Shown here piece after piece: positions 47,012-57,369 of a stretch of 64,000 bases of DNA. This DNA comes from Gambelia wislizenii. Lineage: Eukaryota; Chordata; Lepidosauria; Squamata; Crotaphytidae. The notes under the pieces are model-generated. The model did no database searches. It saw only the letters and a list, made by a program, of their open reading frames with translations, and was not told where the DNA came from. The first letter of the stretch is position 1; the number at the start of each line of letters is the position of its first letter. The stretch spans positions 385,436,687-385,500,686 of the forward strand of contig JAUMIR010000001.1 in assembly GCA_030847615.1 (NCBI GenBank), read 5' to 3'. Made by a program: the position numbers and the translations under genes.

Positions 47012-47615
47012 TAGACTTAACTGCTGAATTTCATTGCTTTAATCCTAATTGCCCACAATAAGAAATTTAACAGATCACTTAATAAAACCATTCTGGCTCC
47101 ATTGAAGAATATGTAGCTGGCATCAGCCTTAGATTTCCTCCCTTCTCCCAGGTCATTTAGTTTAGATTTGACTAGATAAAAATAAGCAGTATTACTCCAT
47201 CCAGTCTATTAACAGTGAATTATGGTACATGGTAGGATTTAATGTTGTGGCTCTTGCCCTCTTCCAAATGCCTTTAACAAAGTCACATCATTAAAAGATA
47301 AAGGCTGCCCAACCCAATTAGTTAAACATGAGGTGTTACCATGACTTAGATTTTTTCAGTGTATTATAGTGAATACAGGGATGGGTAAAATAGTCCCTGT
47401 CTGCAAGAAACCATTCCTTTCAAAGAACCAAAAAACAAAAAAACCCAAACAAGAGGTTGTTTTGATCAACCACTAACAATTTAAACATCCACTAACTAGC
47501 TGAAGATGTGTCAGAAAACAGGTGGTAGTGGAATTCTGAAGTTCTTTCTTGTTAAGAAGAAGATAATCTTCCACACAGCTCATTCTGGCTTCCTAGTTTT
47601 GATTAGGCTCCTCAC
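47012..47615. other. Intronic DNA without recognised features
   Basis: No element or coding signal recognised between the MITE and the exon-like block. Confidence 0.4.
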
Positions 47616-47774
47616 CTTGATACAGGCCTGAATTTTCTTCAGTGCAGGAGCAACAGTAGCAGTGAATGTCTCTCTTTCACCATCTTCTTTCCTCTTAGGG
47701 GGAATGTCAAGTTCTTTACACAGCTCAGTCATCCCTGAGAGAGCAGTGTTGAGTATGTTGGCACCATTAACACT
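47616..47774 (-). pseudogene. Exon-like open frame with splice sites, unidentified
   Basis: A 159-base block (53 codons, no stop) starts after acceptor TCATGTAG, preceded by a T-rich tract, and ends before donor GTGAGG. The translation begins SVNGANILNTALSGMTELCK and includes ELDIPPKRKEDGERE, lysine/glutamate-rich with protein-like composition. I do not recognise the family. It is not a NELL1 exon: it would have to follow a phase-1 junction and would create TAG at once. Related-looking frames with stops lie just to the right (to about 48240), so it may be part of a decayed gene copy or LINE. It could also be chance. Confidence 0.25.
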
Positions 47775-49159
47775 CTACATGAGTGGAAGCAAAATGTTCA
47801 AAAAATTAAACAGGAGGTGAAAGGCCCTTGCATTATTGTGAATCACGGTTGAGGAAGGAAGGTGATGTAGTTGGGCTCACTGTCCCTGCCAAATACAGGT
47901 GCAAAGACCTCAATGGCCAAAAAAGAATAGAGGGATTCAGCTCAGTCACCCCCACTGTAGGAATCCAGGATTACCTTGAAAAACTATATCTTTCTCTAAA
48001 AATCTTCATGGGGATGGCTTTCCAGCCTCCTTCCTGACATTAATGGATTCCAGCAAGTGAGCAAAAAGGTTGACCAGAGAAGGGGATGAATTGAATTCCT
48101 GGACATTGCTGTCTCCTAAAATAACCTGTTCCCTTTCAATGATGGACATATTATTTCACATGTCCTCTGCATGTCACCAGCCAACAATACTTCATAGCTG
48201 GTAGTGGCCATAATCGTCCCGTTGAGAATGTACCTGAATCCTAAAGGAGGCTTTCTCTCATTCCTCCAGAATCCAACACCAGAAATTCACAGGAAGCGAC
48301 TCCTATTACTAGGAAATACCATATTCTTATTAATCTTGGTGGAAATGTAATGATATCTATAACAGGAGCTGATAAGGAGGGAAATTTGTAAAGGAAACTG
48401 AAGAAAGAAAGAGTGTGTTAGCCTCCAGGGTGCTTGTAGTCCTCTTAACCATGGTTAAGAGATCAGAAAATGTTAAATCTGCAGTCAGCCTCTGAATCTA
48501 ATTTTCAAACACCAATTCCTCTTTGAGAGCTTTTGTTTTGTTTCATGTCGTCTGATTAAAATGTGAATGATCAGACTTTGCCCTAGTGCTTTGACTGGCA
48601 CAAAACTTGACATGTTGGTGAAGTATGGGCTTGGAATGGCTTTTAAGAGAAACAGGCAAATGTCAGTTGATTGAAATAGATTGCATATGCCAGTGCCTTG
48701 ACAAAATGACATACTTGGGACTGTTCTTTTGGGGGCAGACAGTACCAATCACTGAAGCTGCCCATACTGATAATACTGTATGGATTGGTTTCTCTGCACT
48801 TTGTCCGTTCAGTCATGGATCATATCATCAACTGTAATTCTCTTTCTTTAGGGCTTATTGAGCAGCATGATTATCTTTCTTGTTGTTCATGGGTTAAAGT
48901 AGCAAGCATTTCACACTTTAAAAATATATGGAGATGTTTTCTGAAAACAGATGTTTCTGCCCCCCCCCACTTTCTTTTCTTTAGTTAATCCCTCAAATAC
49001 AGAATGTGCTCTTGAGCTCAGAGCTGTCTTTAAGGCAAAGTCTGACTATTCACAAGGATTTTTTTTCTTGACTACATGCATCCCTGGAATGCAGTCAGTC
49101 ATATTTGGAGTTGAAAAAAATACTCCTCCACACACACACACCACCCTCTCTTGTCCTTC
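47775..49159. other. Unassigned intronic block with protein-like remnants
   Basis: Minus-strand frame around 48150-48040 reads MSIIEREQVILGDSNVQEF before decaying, with a second fragment nearer 48230. The frames are broken and the family is not recognised. The rest, including the frames at 48485-48988, shows nothing identifiable. Confidence 0.3.
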
Positions 49160-49250
49160 TTTAGGCCAGGCAGGTTCCAAGGGTAAGCTGCCCTAAATCT
49201 CATCTCAAGAGAAAGGCAGGATAGAAATTCAATCAATCAATAAAGTAAGA
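49160..49250 (+). mobile_element. L2-type 3' tail
   Basis: GGTAAGCTGCCCTAAATCTC, then GAGAAAGGCAGGATAGAAAT and AATCAATCAATAAA, the usual L2 3' end in sense orientation. Confidence 0.6.
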
Positions 49251-49292
49251 AAGTGAGCAAGTGAATCTGGCAAGCCAAACCAAAGGCAGGGG

Positions 49293-49670
49293 CTACTGAC
49301 AGGGTCTGACCATGGCACAAGGGGGTCTTGGCAGGAGCAGTTCAGAGGCAGGATCTAAAGCAATTTTGGTTTAGCAGCCACAGAGAGGGGTGGCAAGGCA
49401 AAATTCAGATGTTCCACTCACAAAGCTAGAGCTGAGAAGAGACATTGTTTCTACAGCCTTCCCAAGACTGAAGCTTATAAAGCTCAGCTGTAGGTATTCA
49501 TTGAAAGTTACCCACAGGTAACTACTCCTGAGGTGCCCTCTATTGCAGATTGTATGGGCTATGCTTTTATCCACCAACCCTTCCTGTCAGAGGGAGGAGA
49601 TCCTGCCTGATCCTGTGACTTGGAGGCACAGCTTCCCTCTTTGTTGGAGGACATCACCCTCTGGTCTTAT
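49293..49670 (-). repeat. 378-bp repeat, copy 2 of an inverted pair
   Basis: Inverted partner of 45946-46324 with the same borders (CTACTGACAGGGTC to CTGGTCTTAT on the plus strand). Small differences such as one lost base near 49380 shift the frame. It sits between an L2 tail and the L2 coding fragment to its right, so it may have inserted into that L2. Confidence 0.85.
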
Positions 49671-49674
49671 TGTA

Positions 49675-50420
49675 CAGGGCTTTATAGGTCCTAACCAGCA
49701 CTTTGCATTGTGTGCTGCGGGATAACCAGTGGATCCATTGTCACAGGGGCATCAAATCCAGTTTGTTTTATTCTGCTTCTCCCACGGTACACTGAGTTGT
49801 ATAGGAGCTCTCTCAGTGCTGGGCTCTCTCCTGACAGAGGTTTGGCACCAAGAGAGTTCTCATACAACCAGAAGCAGCTATAGAATGAGCATCTGTAAAA
49901 CAGCAAATGGATTCACTACCTCCACAGCAACAGATCCATCAGCTACCCTGTTGCCCTCCAAAAGACTAGTAAGCAGTGATGTTGTTGTAACAAAGGTATC
50001 ACATGGTCCCAGTAACTCATCTTAGTGAATGGTCCGGCCACTGCATTTTGGTTCAGCTGGAGTCTCCAAACAATTTTCAAAGGCAGTGCCATGTAGAACA
50101 TGTTATAATTTTCAAAACCAAAGTGTATCTGACACATACATTACTGTGGCCAGACCAGACACCGTTTCCAGAAAGGGGAGCAGCTAGGGTATACACACAT
50201 TTTGCAACCACTGAAATATGAGCATCCAAGAGGACATCCAAACTAAGAATGATACCCTATCCAACACAAATGAACTTATCCAGCACAGGTGGTGTCCTCA
50301 TGTCCTTGTCTTTTGAATGATCAGAGCATATCGATGTTGTCTGGATTAATCCTCAATTTGTTCCCCCTCATACAATCCATTAATGATGGCAAATACTAAT
50401 TTATAGTATGGATTCCTATA
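49675..50420 (-). mobile_element. L2 LINE fragment, 3' half
   Basis: The complement reads through MRGNKLRINPDNIDML-like sequence near 50330-50380, then LVFWRATG-region frames toward 49680 (CAAAGGCAGTGCCATGTAGA is the L2 LPLK-x-V-R block). Degenerate. Probably one element with 51462-51960, split by the 50.4-51.46 kb insertion block. Confidence 0.65.
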
Positions 50421-51194
50421 TAGTATAGTATAGTCATGGATTCCTACAGAAAGAAAAGACAGCATTGGTGTAGGAGGTAATGAGTCTAAAAATAAAATTG
50501 TATTAAAAATTCCAGGATCTAGTCCTTTTAAAAAGCAACAAGAATTATCTTCTTTAAAAGAGAGTTAAAAATCATTCATTTACTTTTAACTTCATGCAGA
50601 GTGCAACTTAGGAATGCAGACAAAAGCTCAATTAATATTTTAAAAATGTATTCAGAGGTCTGAGATCACTCAATTACATTAGACTCATTACAAAACAAAG
50701 GAGTCAGTTTAAAATGCAAATCAAACGTTTACTGAAGGTATATCAATCTCAATCTACATACTAAAATAAACTTTATAAAGGGGTTCCTAACTGACTAAGA
50801 GTATTTAGGATAGGAAAAAACTCACCCAGCCTACAGCGGTAATAGGCTGCATGGTGAAACATCATGGCATGGTTGCAGGAAAGATGGTATAGCTTAAGAT
50901 GGCTTAAGATGGAATAAGATGGCTACAGCCTCACGGAGACTCAAACTTAAAAGAGAATTTACACACAGCAATAAAATTTAAATTAGGTCATGTGTTGAAT
51001 GACCGAGCACTCCAGTTGGCTGGAAGTGCCCAGTGAAATAAGAGAAGGGAATTTGGGAGAACAGAAAGCATGCAGGGGAAAAACCTAGACTTATCTTAGG
51101 ATGTGAATGAGGTACACAAGATTGCTTTTACATTACAATGATTATTTCCCCACATACTACATGGATACCTGCAGCACGCTGAAGGAACCAAGGG
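50421..51194. other. Unassigned insertion between two L2 halves
   Basis: Non-L2 sequence separating the L2 parts. It has AATAAAATTG and CAATAAAATTTAAATTAG motifs and tandem GATGGCTTAAGATGG-type repeats near 50890-50925. It could be an LTR but no matched ends were found. Confidence 0.3.
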
Positions 51195-51459
51195 TCTCAC
51201 TGCACTCTGAAATAATGAGGGAGTGCAGCAGGAAGGTTCCATCTTCCATGCTGCCTTACTGCATGACATCGTTGTTCTTTCAGTGCCCTCCCATTCTGGT
51301 CCCATGGGAGACCAAGAGATGTGATTTTCCAGTTAACAAAAAGATACAGTTTTACCTCATGGGACAAGAACAAAAGAACTATGCCATCATGAAATAAGGT
51401 AGCATGGAAAACGGAACCTTCCTGCTGCACTGCTGCTTTACTTCGGAGTGCTGTAAGCT
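51195..51459. mobile_element. Inverted-repeat MITE, about 265 bp
   Basis: Left arm GGAGTGCAGCAGGAAGGTTC and right arm GGAACCTTCCTGCTGCACTG are inverted copies, extending to CATGCTGCCTTA/TAGGTAGCATGG-type sequence and outward to GCACTCTGAAATAA / TTACTTCGGAGTGC. Class uncertain. Confidence 0.65.
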
Positions 51460-51461
51460 CC

Positions 51462-51960
51462 CAAGTCCAAAAACTCTAGACACCCCTCCCAGTGGTTTCA
51501 TGTACAGCATGTAGGACAAGACACAACCCCTGGCTCACAAGTGTCAAACAGGAGTTCCCCAGTACCACCTTCTAAATTCATCCCATTTAGAGACACTCCA
51601 AATGAGTGTCTCCAAGTCCCAACCCAAAGTCATGAACCAGATGGATACCAGATGGATGGTCAATGGCATCAGCAACTTTCAGAGGTCTAGCAGAACAATT
51701 GGAAACATACACCCCCTGTTCACTTTGCAGTACAGATTGTCCACCAAGGCAACCAAAGCTACCTTGGCCCATACTCAGGCCTGAAGCCAGACTGAAAGGA
51801 ATCTAGGTAACCTTTTGAACTGAGTCATCACCAAAGACTACAGTATGTGTACAATAATGGAATATAGATGCCTTTCCTAGCACTGTTCCCCATATACTTT
51901 AATTGAATATATCATGAACTGAACTACAGCCCTCCTTAAGGCCTGTTCTGGGTTTGAGGA
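51462..51960 (-). mobile_element. L2 LINE fragment, finger/palm part
   Basis: The complement carries the L2 segment with TTGTCCACCAAGGCAACCAA and CAGGCCTGAAGCCAGACTGAA, equivalent to 13.3 kb and 27.55 kb. Strongly decayed. Confidence 0.7.
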
Positions 51961-52840
51961 AACCTTAGGCAAGCCCCTTTTCTATTGGTGGGTCCCTAGC
52001 TGCAGCCTTATCTGAAAGTGGAAGAGTGCTGTTTTAATTTCCCAGAATATGTTCAATATTGCTTCACCTGAGTATTGTGAGAAATGAATATGGAAATACC
52101 CAGTAGGCCCTGTGTCAGTTGCTCCAGGATTCTAAAGTAATGATACTGAGGTTGAATGTTATACATGAAAGGAAGGAGTGTGTCGCAAAGCTACAGCACC
52201 AAGTATATAAAGGCAAGACAACATACATGAACTGCAGAAGTATGACACAGCATGCTCACAAACTGGTTTTACCAATCCTGATTAATCATCTGTCATTCTA
52301 CTTTTTCAGCTGCTTTTAAAATGTCCAGTTTCTCTCTCCTCCTCTCATATCCCCCTTTGTCCCCAGCTTACTTCAGTTGCTGTAAAACTGAATCCAAAGT
52401 GCAAAAGTAGTTTGCATTCAGTTAACTCAGTGGAGTGGAAGAGGGTGGAGAAAGTCTTGCTGTTTGCACTAGTTTCAGGCAAAAACAAACTGCTTCAATC
52501 TCTCCTAGCTTGTGTGCTCTTCCTCACTGGTACCTGTTGCCATCTTAACCACACTCTGATGTGGCTTGGCCACACATGACCTAATTTTCATCCATGAAAT
52601 ACTCAAAGGTGTGTAATATCCCACTTCCCACAAACATAGAACCCAATGCAGATCACAACACAGATTAAAACAAAGTATAGTTTTTTTAAAAAAACTGATT
52701 ATAATTCAGAAAGTTCCCCCCCCCAAAAAAAATTAAATAAACTATCATATTTAAAACAGGACTAATTTAAATCAGTTTCCCCGCCCCCAGGGAGAGTTTT
52801 CTGAAATAGCTTTCTTTTCTTTCATTTATCAAATATTTAA
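51961..52840. other. Intronic DNA without recognised features
   Basis: C-run near 52718-52725; nothing else recognised. Confidence 0.4.
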
Positions 52841-52842
52841 TT

Positions 52843-52873
<31 letters not shown>

Positions 52874-52965
52874 TTGGATTTCTATCCTGCCTTTCTCCCA
52901 AAATGGGATTCAAGGCAGGTTACAATAGTTTAAAAATACAATTAAATAAAACTAGAAACCTGCAG
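52841..52965 (-). mobile_element. (TTTA)n plus L2-type 3' tail
   Basis: About eight TTTA units (52841-52875), then GGATTTCTATCCTGCCTTTC and CAAGGCAGGTTACAATAG, the common L2-type tail. It ends about 40 bases from the NELL1 VWC1 exon donor. Confidence 0.7.
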
Positions 52966-53003
52966 GATGAGGGGCAAAGAAGAGTCCCAACACCTATACT
53001 TAC

Positions 53004-53106
53004 ATCTGCATACTTTGCAGCACTGGCCTGTTATATGGACTGGAAGGCCATCAGGAGAACAGTTCAATGGTGGGCAGGCCATCCTCCGGCATTCCACTAC
53101 TCCACT
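53004..53106 (-). CDS. NELL1: NELL1 exon: second half of first VWC module
   Basis: This 103-base exon lies 1,172 bases downstream of the previous one. It starts in phase 0 after acceptor GCATAG and ends in phase 1 before donor GTAAGT. It encodes SGVVECRRMACPPLNC and continues to the closing CCKVC of the VWC module, 34 residues plus one base. Together with the preceding exon it gives the complete cysteine pattern of VWC1. The sequence differs from the mammalian protein only by conservative changes as far as I can recall it. LNCS is a potential glycosylation site. The exon sits just next to an L2-like 3' tail at 52.84-52.96 kb, but its splice donor is intact. Confidence 0.95.
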
Positions 53107-53430
53107 CTATGCAACAACAGAAAAATGAAACTCATACTGACGTATGTTCAAAATAGTTAACATATAGGAGAAAGCATGATCTAATGTGTGACAGATCAGT
53201 CATAGCAACATTGCAGACCATGATGCAGCCATTCATTTAATGGCCAGATGTATCACAGACTAATTAGGTTGCTAGTACTACCTAAAGTAGACTATTGCTA
53301 ACTCTACCTAAAGCAGAGCCTTTGAAACAAAGCAATGTATCAATGTGTTGAGTTACCATTCAACAACAGGATTCAACTAATAGGATTCCAGCCCACATCC
53401 TCAAATGAACTAATTAACTAATAAAACTAT

Positions 53431-53698
53431 GGACTTTATCAGAAGAGGCAAATATCGCCAAAAACTGTGTCATTTAGGACACAATAACAGCACAAAGGGC
53501 AAAATTATCAGACATCCTCATTGTTCACCCATTCCCATTGTGTTGTGTTGGCAAAGTTGTCAATAAAAAGTGATGCCTCATTCACACCAGTGCAACACAG
53601 TGGAATCAGGTGAACAACAACATTGTCTGATAATTTCAGCCCTTTGTGCTATTCGTCGTGTCCTAATGACACGGTTTTTGCCATATCTGATAAAGTCC
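53431..53698. mobile_element. Inverted-repeat MITE, 268 bp, about 95-bp arms
   Basis: Left GGACTTTATCAGAAGAGGCA and right TGCCATATCTGATAAAGTCC are inverted, and matching continues through TGTGTCATTTAGGACAC, AGCACAAAGGGC and AATTATCAGACA to GTTGTTCACC. It lies within the 1.2-kb intron between the first two NELL1 exons in the window. Class uncertain (3-bp-type target likely). Confidence 0.75.
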
Positions 53699-54278
53699 TT
53701 AGTGATCTTCTGTTGCATTTCAGATATAAATTATTTCCTTTAGCACGTCTCCCAAAGGCTGTTAAGTAAATAAGGCAAAAGCGGGGGGTGGGGAGGAAAG
53801 CTATCTGTTTTTACAATCACATAACTAGTACCTTTCACAAGGTGTATCAATTATATTTAACATTTTAACACCTCAAAAAAGCCTTCTGTTTTCTTCAGCA
53901 AAGAAAACCTCTCTTGATAGTAATCAGATGATTTCAGCCCAACAACATTTATATATAATTTCAACTTTTGTTCCCACAGTGTTCGAAATTATAAATACCA
54001 TAAATTGGATATACATATTTTTGTTATGCAAGATGCAACTTATGCATGAAGTTATGACAAAGAACATAGGAAAAACCTAAAAAAAAAGAGAGGCCTATCA
54101 GATACAAGAAAGAAAATATTTTTAGATGCATAGAGAGTCTTATTCCTTCATCTTGTTCTAAACAAACAACCAAGTGTATAAAGTAGCTTTCAGAGCTGGC
54201 GTTATGTATTCAAGAACCTATATGGAAAAAATGGTAATGAGATGCCTTACTCCCATATATAAGTTAGAAGTGTCTTAC

Positions 54279-54413
54279 TTTACATGTGCAGTTCCTGCAG
54301 TAATCATCTTCTGCCCATGAGTCTTTGTCTCGATAGATAACTCCATTTACTTGGCAAGTCTTCTCACAGTGACAGTTTTCCAACTGACTAAGCCTCATTT
54401 CTGCATAATTTAG
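54279..54413 (-). CDS. NELL1: NELL1 exon: end of coiled-coil linker and start of first VWC module
   Basis: First NELL1 exon in the window in transcription order. It is 135 bases (45 codons), begins in phase 0 after acceptor TTTATAG and ends before donor GTAAGA. It encodes the tail of the linker helix (LNYAEMRLSQLENC) and then the start of a von Willebrand C module, with cysteines in CHCEKTC and the C-x-x-C-x-C signature CRNCTC. NELL1 is a secreted, oligomeric glycoprotein linked to bone and neural development; its VWC and EGF modules bind cell-surface receptors such as Robo3 and integrins (family knowledge). The wording matches vertebrate NELL1 more closely than NELL2, which has a YREFESW-type stretch here instead of YRDKDSW. 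NCT is a potential N-glycosylation site. The preceding thrombospondin-N exon was not found up to base 64000. Confidence 0.95.
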
Positions 54414-55178
54414 CTATAAATGAAAGTTTCTTGATTTAATTTCTGGAATTCATGCATATAGCTTTATAGAAGACTTCATATAAACCAAAACAAAGGAGTA
54501 ACTAACTGATTTTCAGTGGATTTGTATTTTATCATATCAGCAAAAGTCTCAATAAAATAGGAAAACTTTAAGTTAGTGTAATCAGCCCAGATCCACCAAC
54601 AGCAATGAAGCACAACCAATTTACACCACACATACACTACTCCATGCCATTGACTCTTCACAACAACTTCTTTCTCTTGGTTGGTCTCAAAGGTGCTACA
54701 AGACCCCCTTGCTTGCTGGTATTGGCTCTTTTTTAAGTTGAATAAGTTGAAATGATAAACTATTCCATGGGTGGGGGTGGTAAACCTCCTGATAATCATT
54801 TGATCAATAAACTTGTAAACAAAATAATACAGAATAATGCTCATTCTGCAGGAAATATAATTATTATTTAACTGTTTTAAACATGATTGCTTATTTATTT
54901 AGAAACAAAACATAAGAACTTCAAGGGAAATGAATGACTTGAAAAAGAACAATAGACCACATTCTTTATTCTAAATTCAACACTGAAACCCAAAGCATGA
55001 ACCAGTGACTTGTATGCTTAAATCACATATTTCCCCTATTTCTATCTTGCTTCTTGCAACATCCCCTATCAGAGTTCTAGCTGGAGTTCTCTGAATATAT
55101 AAACAAATGTAGCTATTTTAAACTGAATCAAACCATTGACCCATCTGGCACAGTGAAGACCACTGGCTCTTTAAAGTA
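54414..55178. other. Intron upstream of the first NELL1 exon in the window
   Basis: No second NELL1 exon or element is recognised. The 122-codon minus-strand frame at 54476-54844 is AT-rich and has no family resemblance. Confidence 0.45.
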
Positions 55179-55410
55179 CTGTTCATTATCCATTGATTCA
55201 ATTATCCACGGGACACAAAACAGCACACCTACCACAGACTCTTCCTAGAAAATGTGTCCTCTCTAGCTATTTTCTAGGTCCTCCAAGGCAACTCTATGGT
55301 ATTTAAACCGGACATCCTATTATTTTCTATGGTGTTCGCTATTATCCATGGTTTTCGGTATGCATGGGCCCCCCCACTACCAATCCCCTGCGGATAAGGG
55401 GGGCCTATTG
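55179..55410. mobile_element. Tigger/MER2-like MITE
   Basis: The right end is CGGATAAGGGGGGCCTATTG followed by TA; the left end CTGTTCATTATCCATTG is more diverged and preceded by TA. Internal ATTATCCACGG and TTATCCATGGTTTTCGG repeats fit Tigger-derived short elements. Confidence 0.6.
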
Positions 55411-55419
55411 TACTGGTTT

Positions 55420-55567
55420 TGTTCTTTTAAATTGATATTGTGTATTTTAATGTATTTATGTATTTTTATGTATTTTTAACCAAGATATATTTTAATTTAT
55501 TTTAATAGTTTTGTGTGGATGTGTTGTTCCCCACCTCAATTCGATCCATGGGGAGAGGCGGGTAAGA

Positions 55568-55600
<33 letters not shown>
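55420..55600 (+). mobile_element. LINE 3' end with (ATT)n tail
   Basis: TTGTTCCCCACCTCAATTCG, CCATGGGGAGAGGCGGGTAA, then (ATT)n from 55568 to 55600. This 3'-end type is common in reptile L2/CR1-like elements. Confidence 0.6.
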
Positions 55601-55602
<2 letters not shown>

Positions 55603-55759
55603 CAGCTCTTTGCCTTTGCTCCCTGAGATCCTTAATAACTGAAAATGCAAAGACCAAGCCTGAAACCTCTGATATATAAATTATACGTCTTTCTAGCAAA
55701 CTTAAGTCCCATTTTCCTTGCCTTAGCTCCACATAGGTTGGGTCTGTCTTAAATGGAGG

Positions 55760-55990
55760 AGGTTTTTATTTTATTTTATTTTATTTTATATCCTATCTTT
55801 CACCCATATGGGACCCAAAGTGACTTAAAGGTTTTAACTAAAACAAAATGCTGTTAAAACAATATATTGTACACCAGGTGTTGTGTGTTTTTTTTAAAAA
55901 AACACCTTTTAAATAAATAGTTTAAATATTTTTAAAATAAACAGTCAAAAACAAATTAAAGCATAATATAAAGGTACAACACACCCCTTA
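55760..55990 (-). mobile_element. (TTTTA)n and L2-type tail
   Basis: TTTATTTTATTTTATTTTAT then ATCCTATCTTTCACCCATAT and GGACCCAAAGTGACTTAAAG. Non-coding. Confidence 0.5.
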
Positions 55991-56954
55991 TTTGTTTACT
56001 TATTTAAAAGGTTTTTAAAAGGACATCACAAGTATGGGAAGATTGGATCAGCTTTATCAATCAGCTTCCTGCTTGGCCTGACTGCTAGCAGGGCCTACAA
56101 GGAGCGCCTGTGGTGCAATTGTTCTCTCTGAGTCACCCACCGACTGCACATTCAGTCTTGCCACACTATGATGTCAAGCTCCCCTTGCTTCATCTTCCTT
56201 GGAAGATGAAGCAGATGTATCAGTGGGGGAGATGGAGTGGATGCCTGAGAGCCACCTGAGTCCTCCTTTGGTTCAGCAGGTCAGGTCGGCTTCAAAGCAG
56301 GAGGATGACTTGGAAGCACCCCCCGCCAAGTTCCTGAGAAAGGTGGAAGCTCTGGCGTCTAGCTATCAGGCATCCACTCTGACTTTCCCACCAATATGTC
56401 TGCTTTGCCTTCGAAGGAAGATGAACTCTCAAGGGGGGCATGATACACAAGGCAACAGCTGTCTGCCAATCTTCACCTCCTCCCTGTGTCACTCTGTGCA
56501 TTCTGCTTGACCATTGTGCAAGTACAGGTAATTATCTGTGGAGGAATTCTTCTTGTGGCTCTTTGGAGGTTCATGGGGCTCTCTCACACACAGCAATCCA
56601 CACAGGCTTACTGGTTTTTAGGTATGTCCATCACAACATTACAATAGAACAGTTTGGGCACTGGGACAAACACAGCTCTTTGGATAAACAGAGTATGGCA
56701 AGACCATTCACCCATTTTAGGAATCCCTTTGAGGAGCCTTGTAAGTGAAGGCTTTCAAGAGCATCCTTAGTTAAGGAACTCTTAGTCCTGCCTCACTCCC
56801 TGGTGGCAGGAGGGATCTGTGTAGAGGCTCAAGATTGTATGAGCTCCTATATCTTGCCACCCCATATTTTTTTCCCTTGAACAAACTCTGGGAGGGGTCT
56901 GAGTCTACCTAACGCCTTCATCTGTTGCCCTATGGTGTGCTAAGTCACTTCAGC
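55991..56954. other. Unassigned block with a 103-codon plus-strand frame
   Basis: 56199-56510 encodes an acidic, serine-rich stretch (MEDEADVSVGEMEWMPESHL) followed by SKQEDDLEAPPAKFLRKVEA. It resembles retroelement-type linker sequence but carries no diagnostic motif. No LTR ends were found. Possibly part of an adjoining decayed retroelement. Confidence 0.3.
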
Positions 56955-57369
56955 TGTAACAGACACCCCCACGGATCCTGAAGAATGGTGGATCCGGGGG
57001 AGGTGTTTTAATGATGAGCAGAGAGGCGAACCTATGGGCTGGCCTGGGCGTGGACACGCCCCGGCCAGGAGGAGTCAGGGGAGGCACCAAAGCAGGGGCT
57101 ATTTCACCCAGTGCCTCCCCTGGTCTCCTCCTCTTTTCCAGATGTTCGAAAGGAAGAGCGGCTGCGCTGGACAAGGATAAGTTTCTTTTGTTCCTTTGTT
57201 TGGGCTCCTCTCTCCTTTTGCTTTCAAAACCTTGGCTGTTTGCAGTTCCTTTGTTTATTTAAATCCTTAGGCAATTTACTTCCTTAAGCGAGTTGATTAG
57301 GCATTTTAATTTCTTGGAGTTTATCTTCTTGGATTTTAATTTTAATTTGAATTTTAATTTCTTAATTTC

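Noticed and set aside
18539..54413. Assignment to NELL2 instead of NELL1
   Set aside because: Key stretches (RLSQLENCHCEKTC, YGGKVLAEGQ, NWNTRATCECKSGY) follow NELL1; NELL2 differs at these places as I recall it.
54476..54844. Upstream NELL1 exon in the 122-codon minus-strand frame
   Set aside because: No resemblance to the thrombospondin-N/coiled-coil region; AT-rich chance frame.
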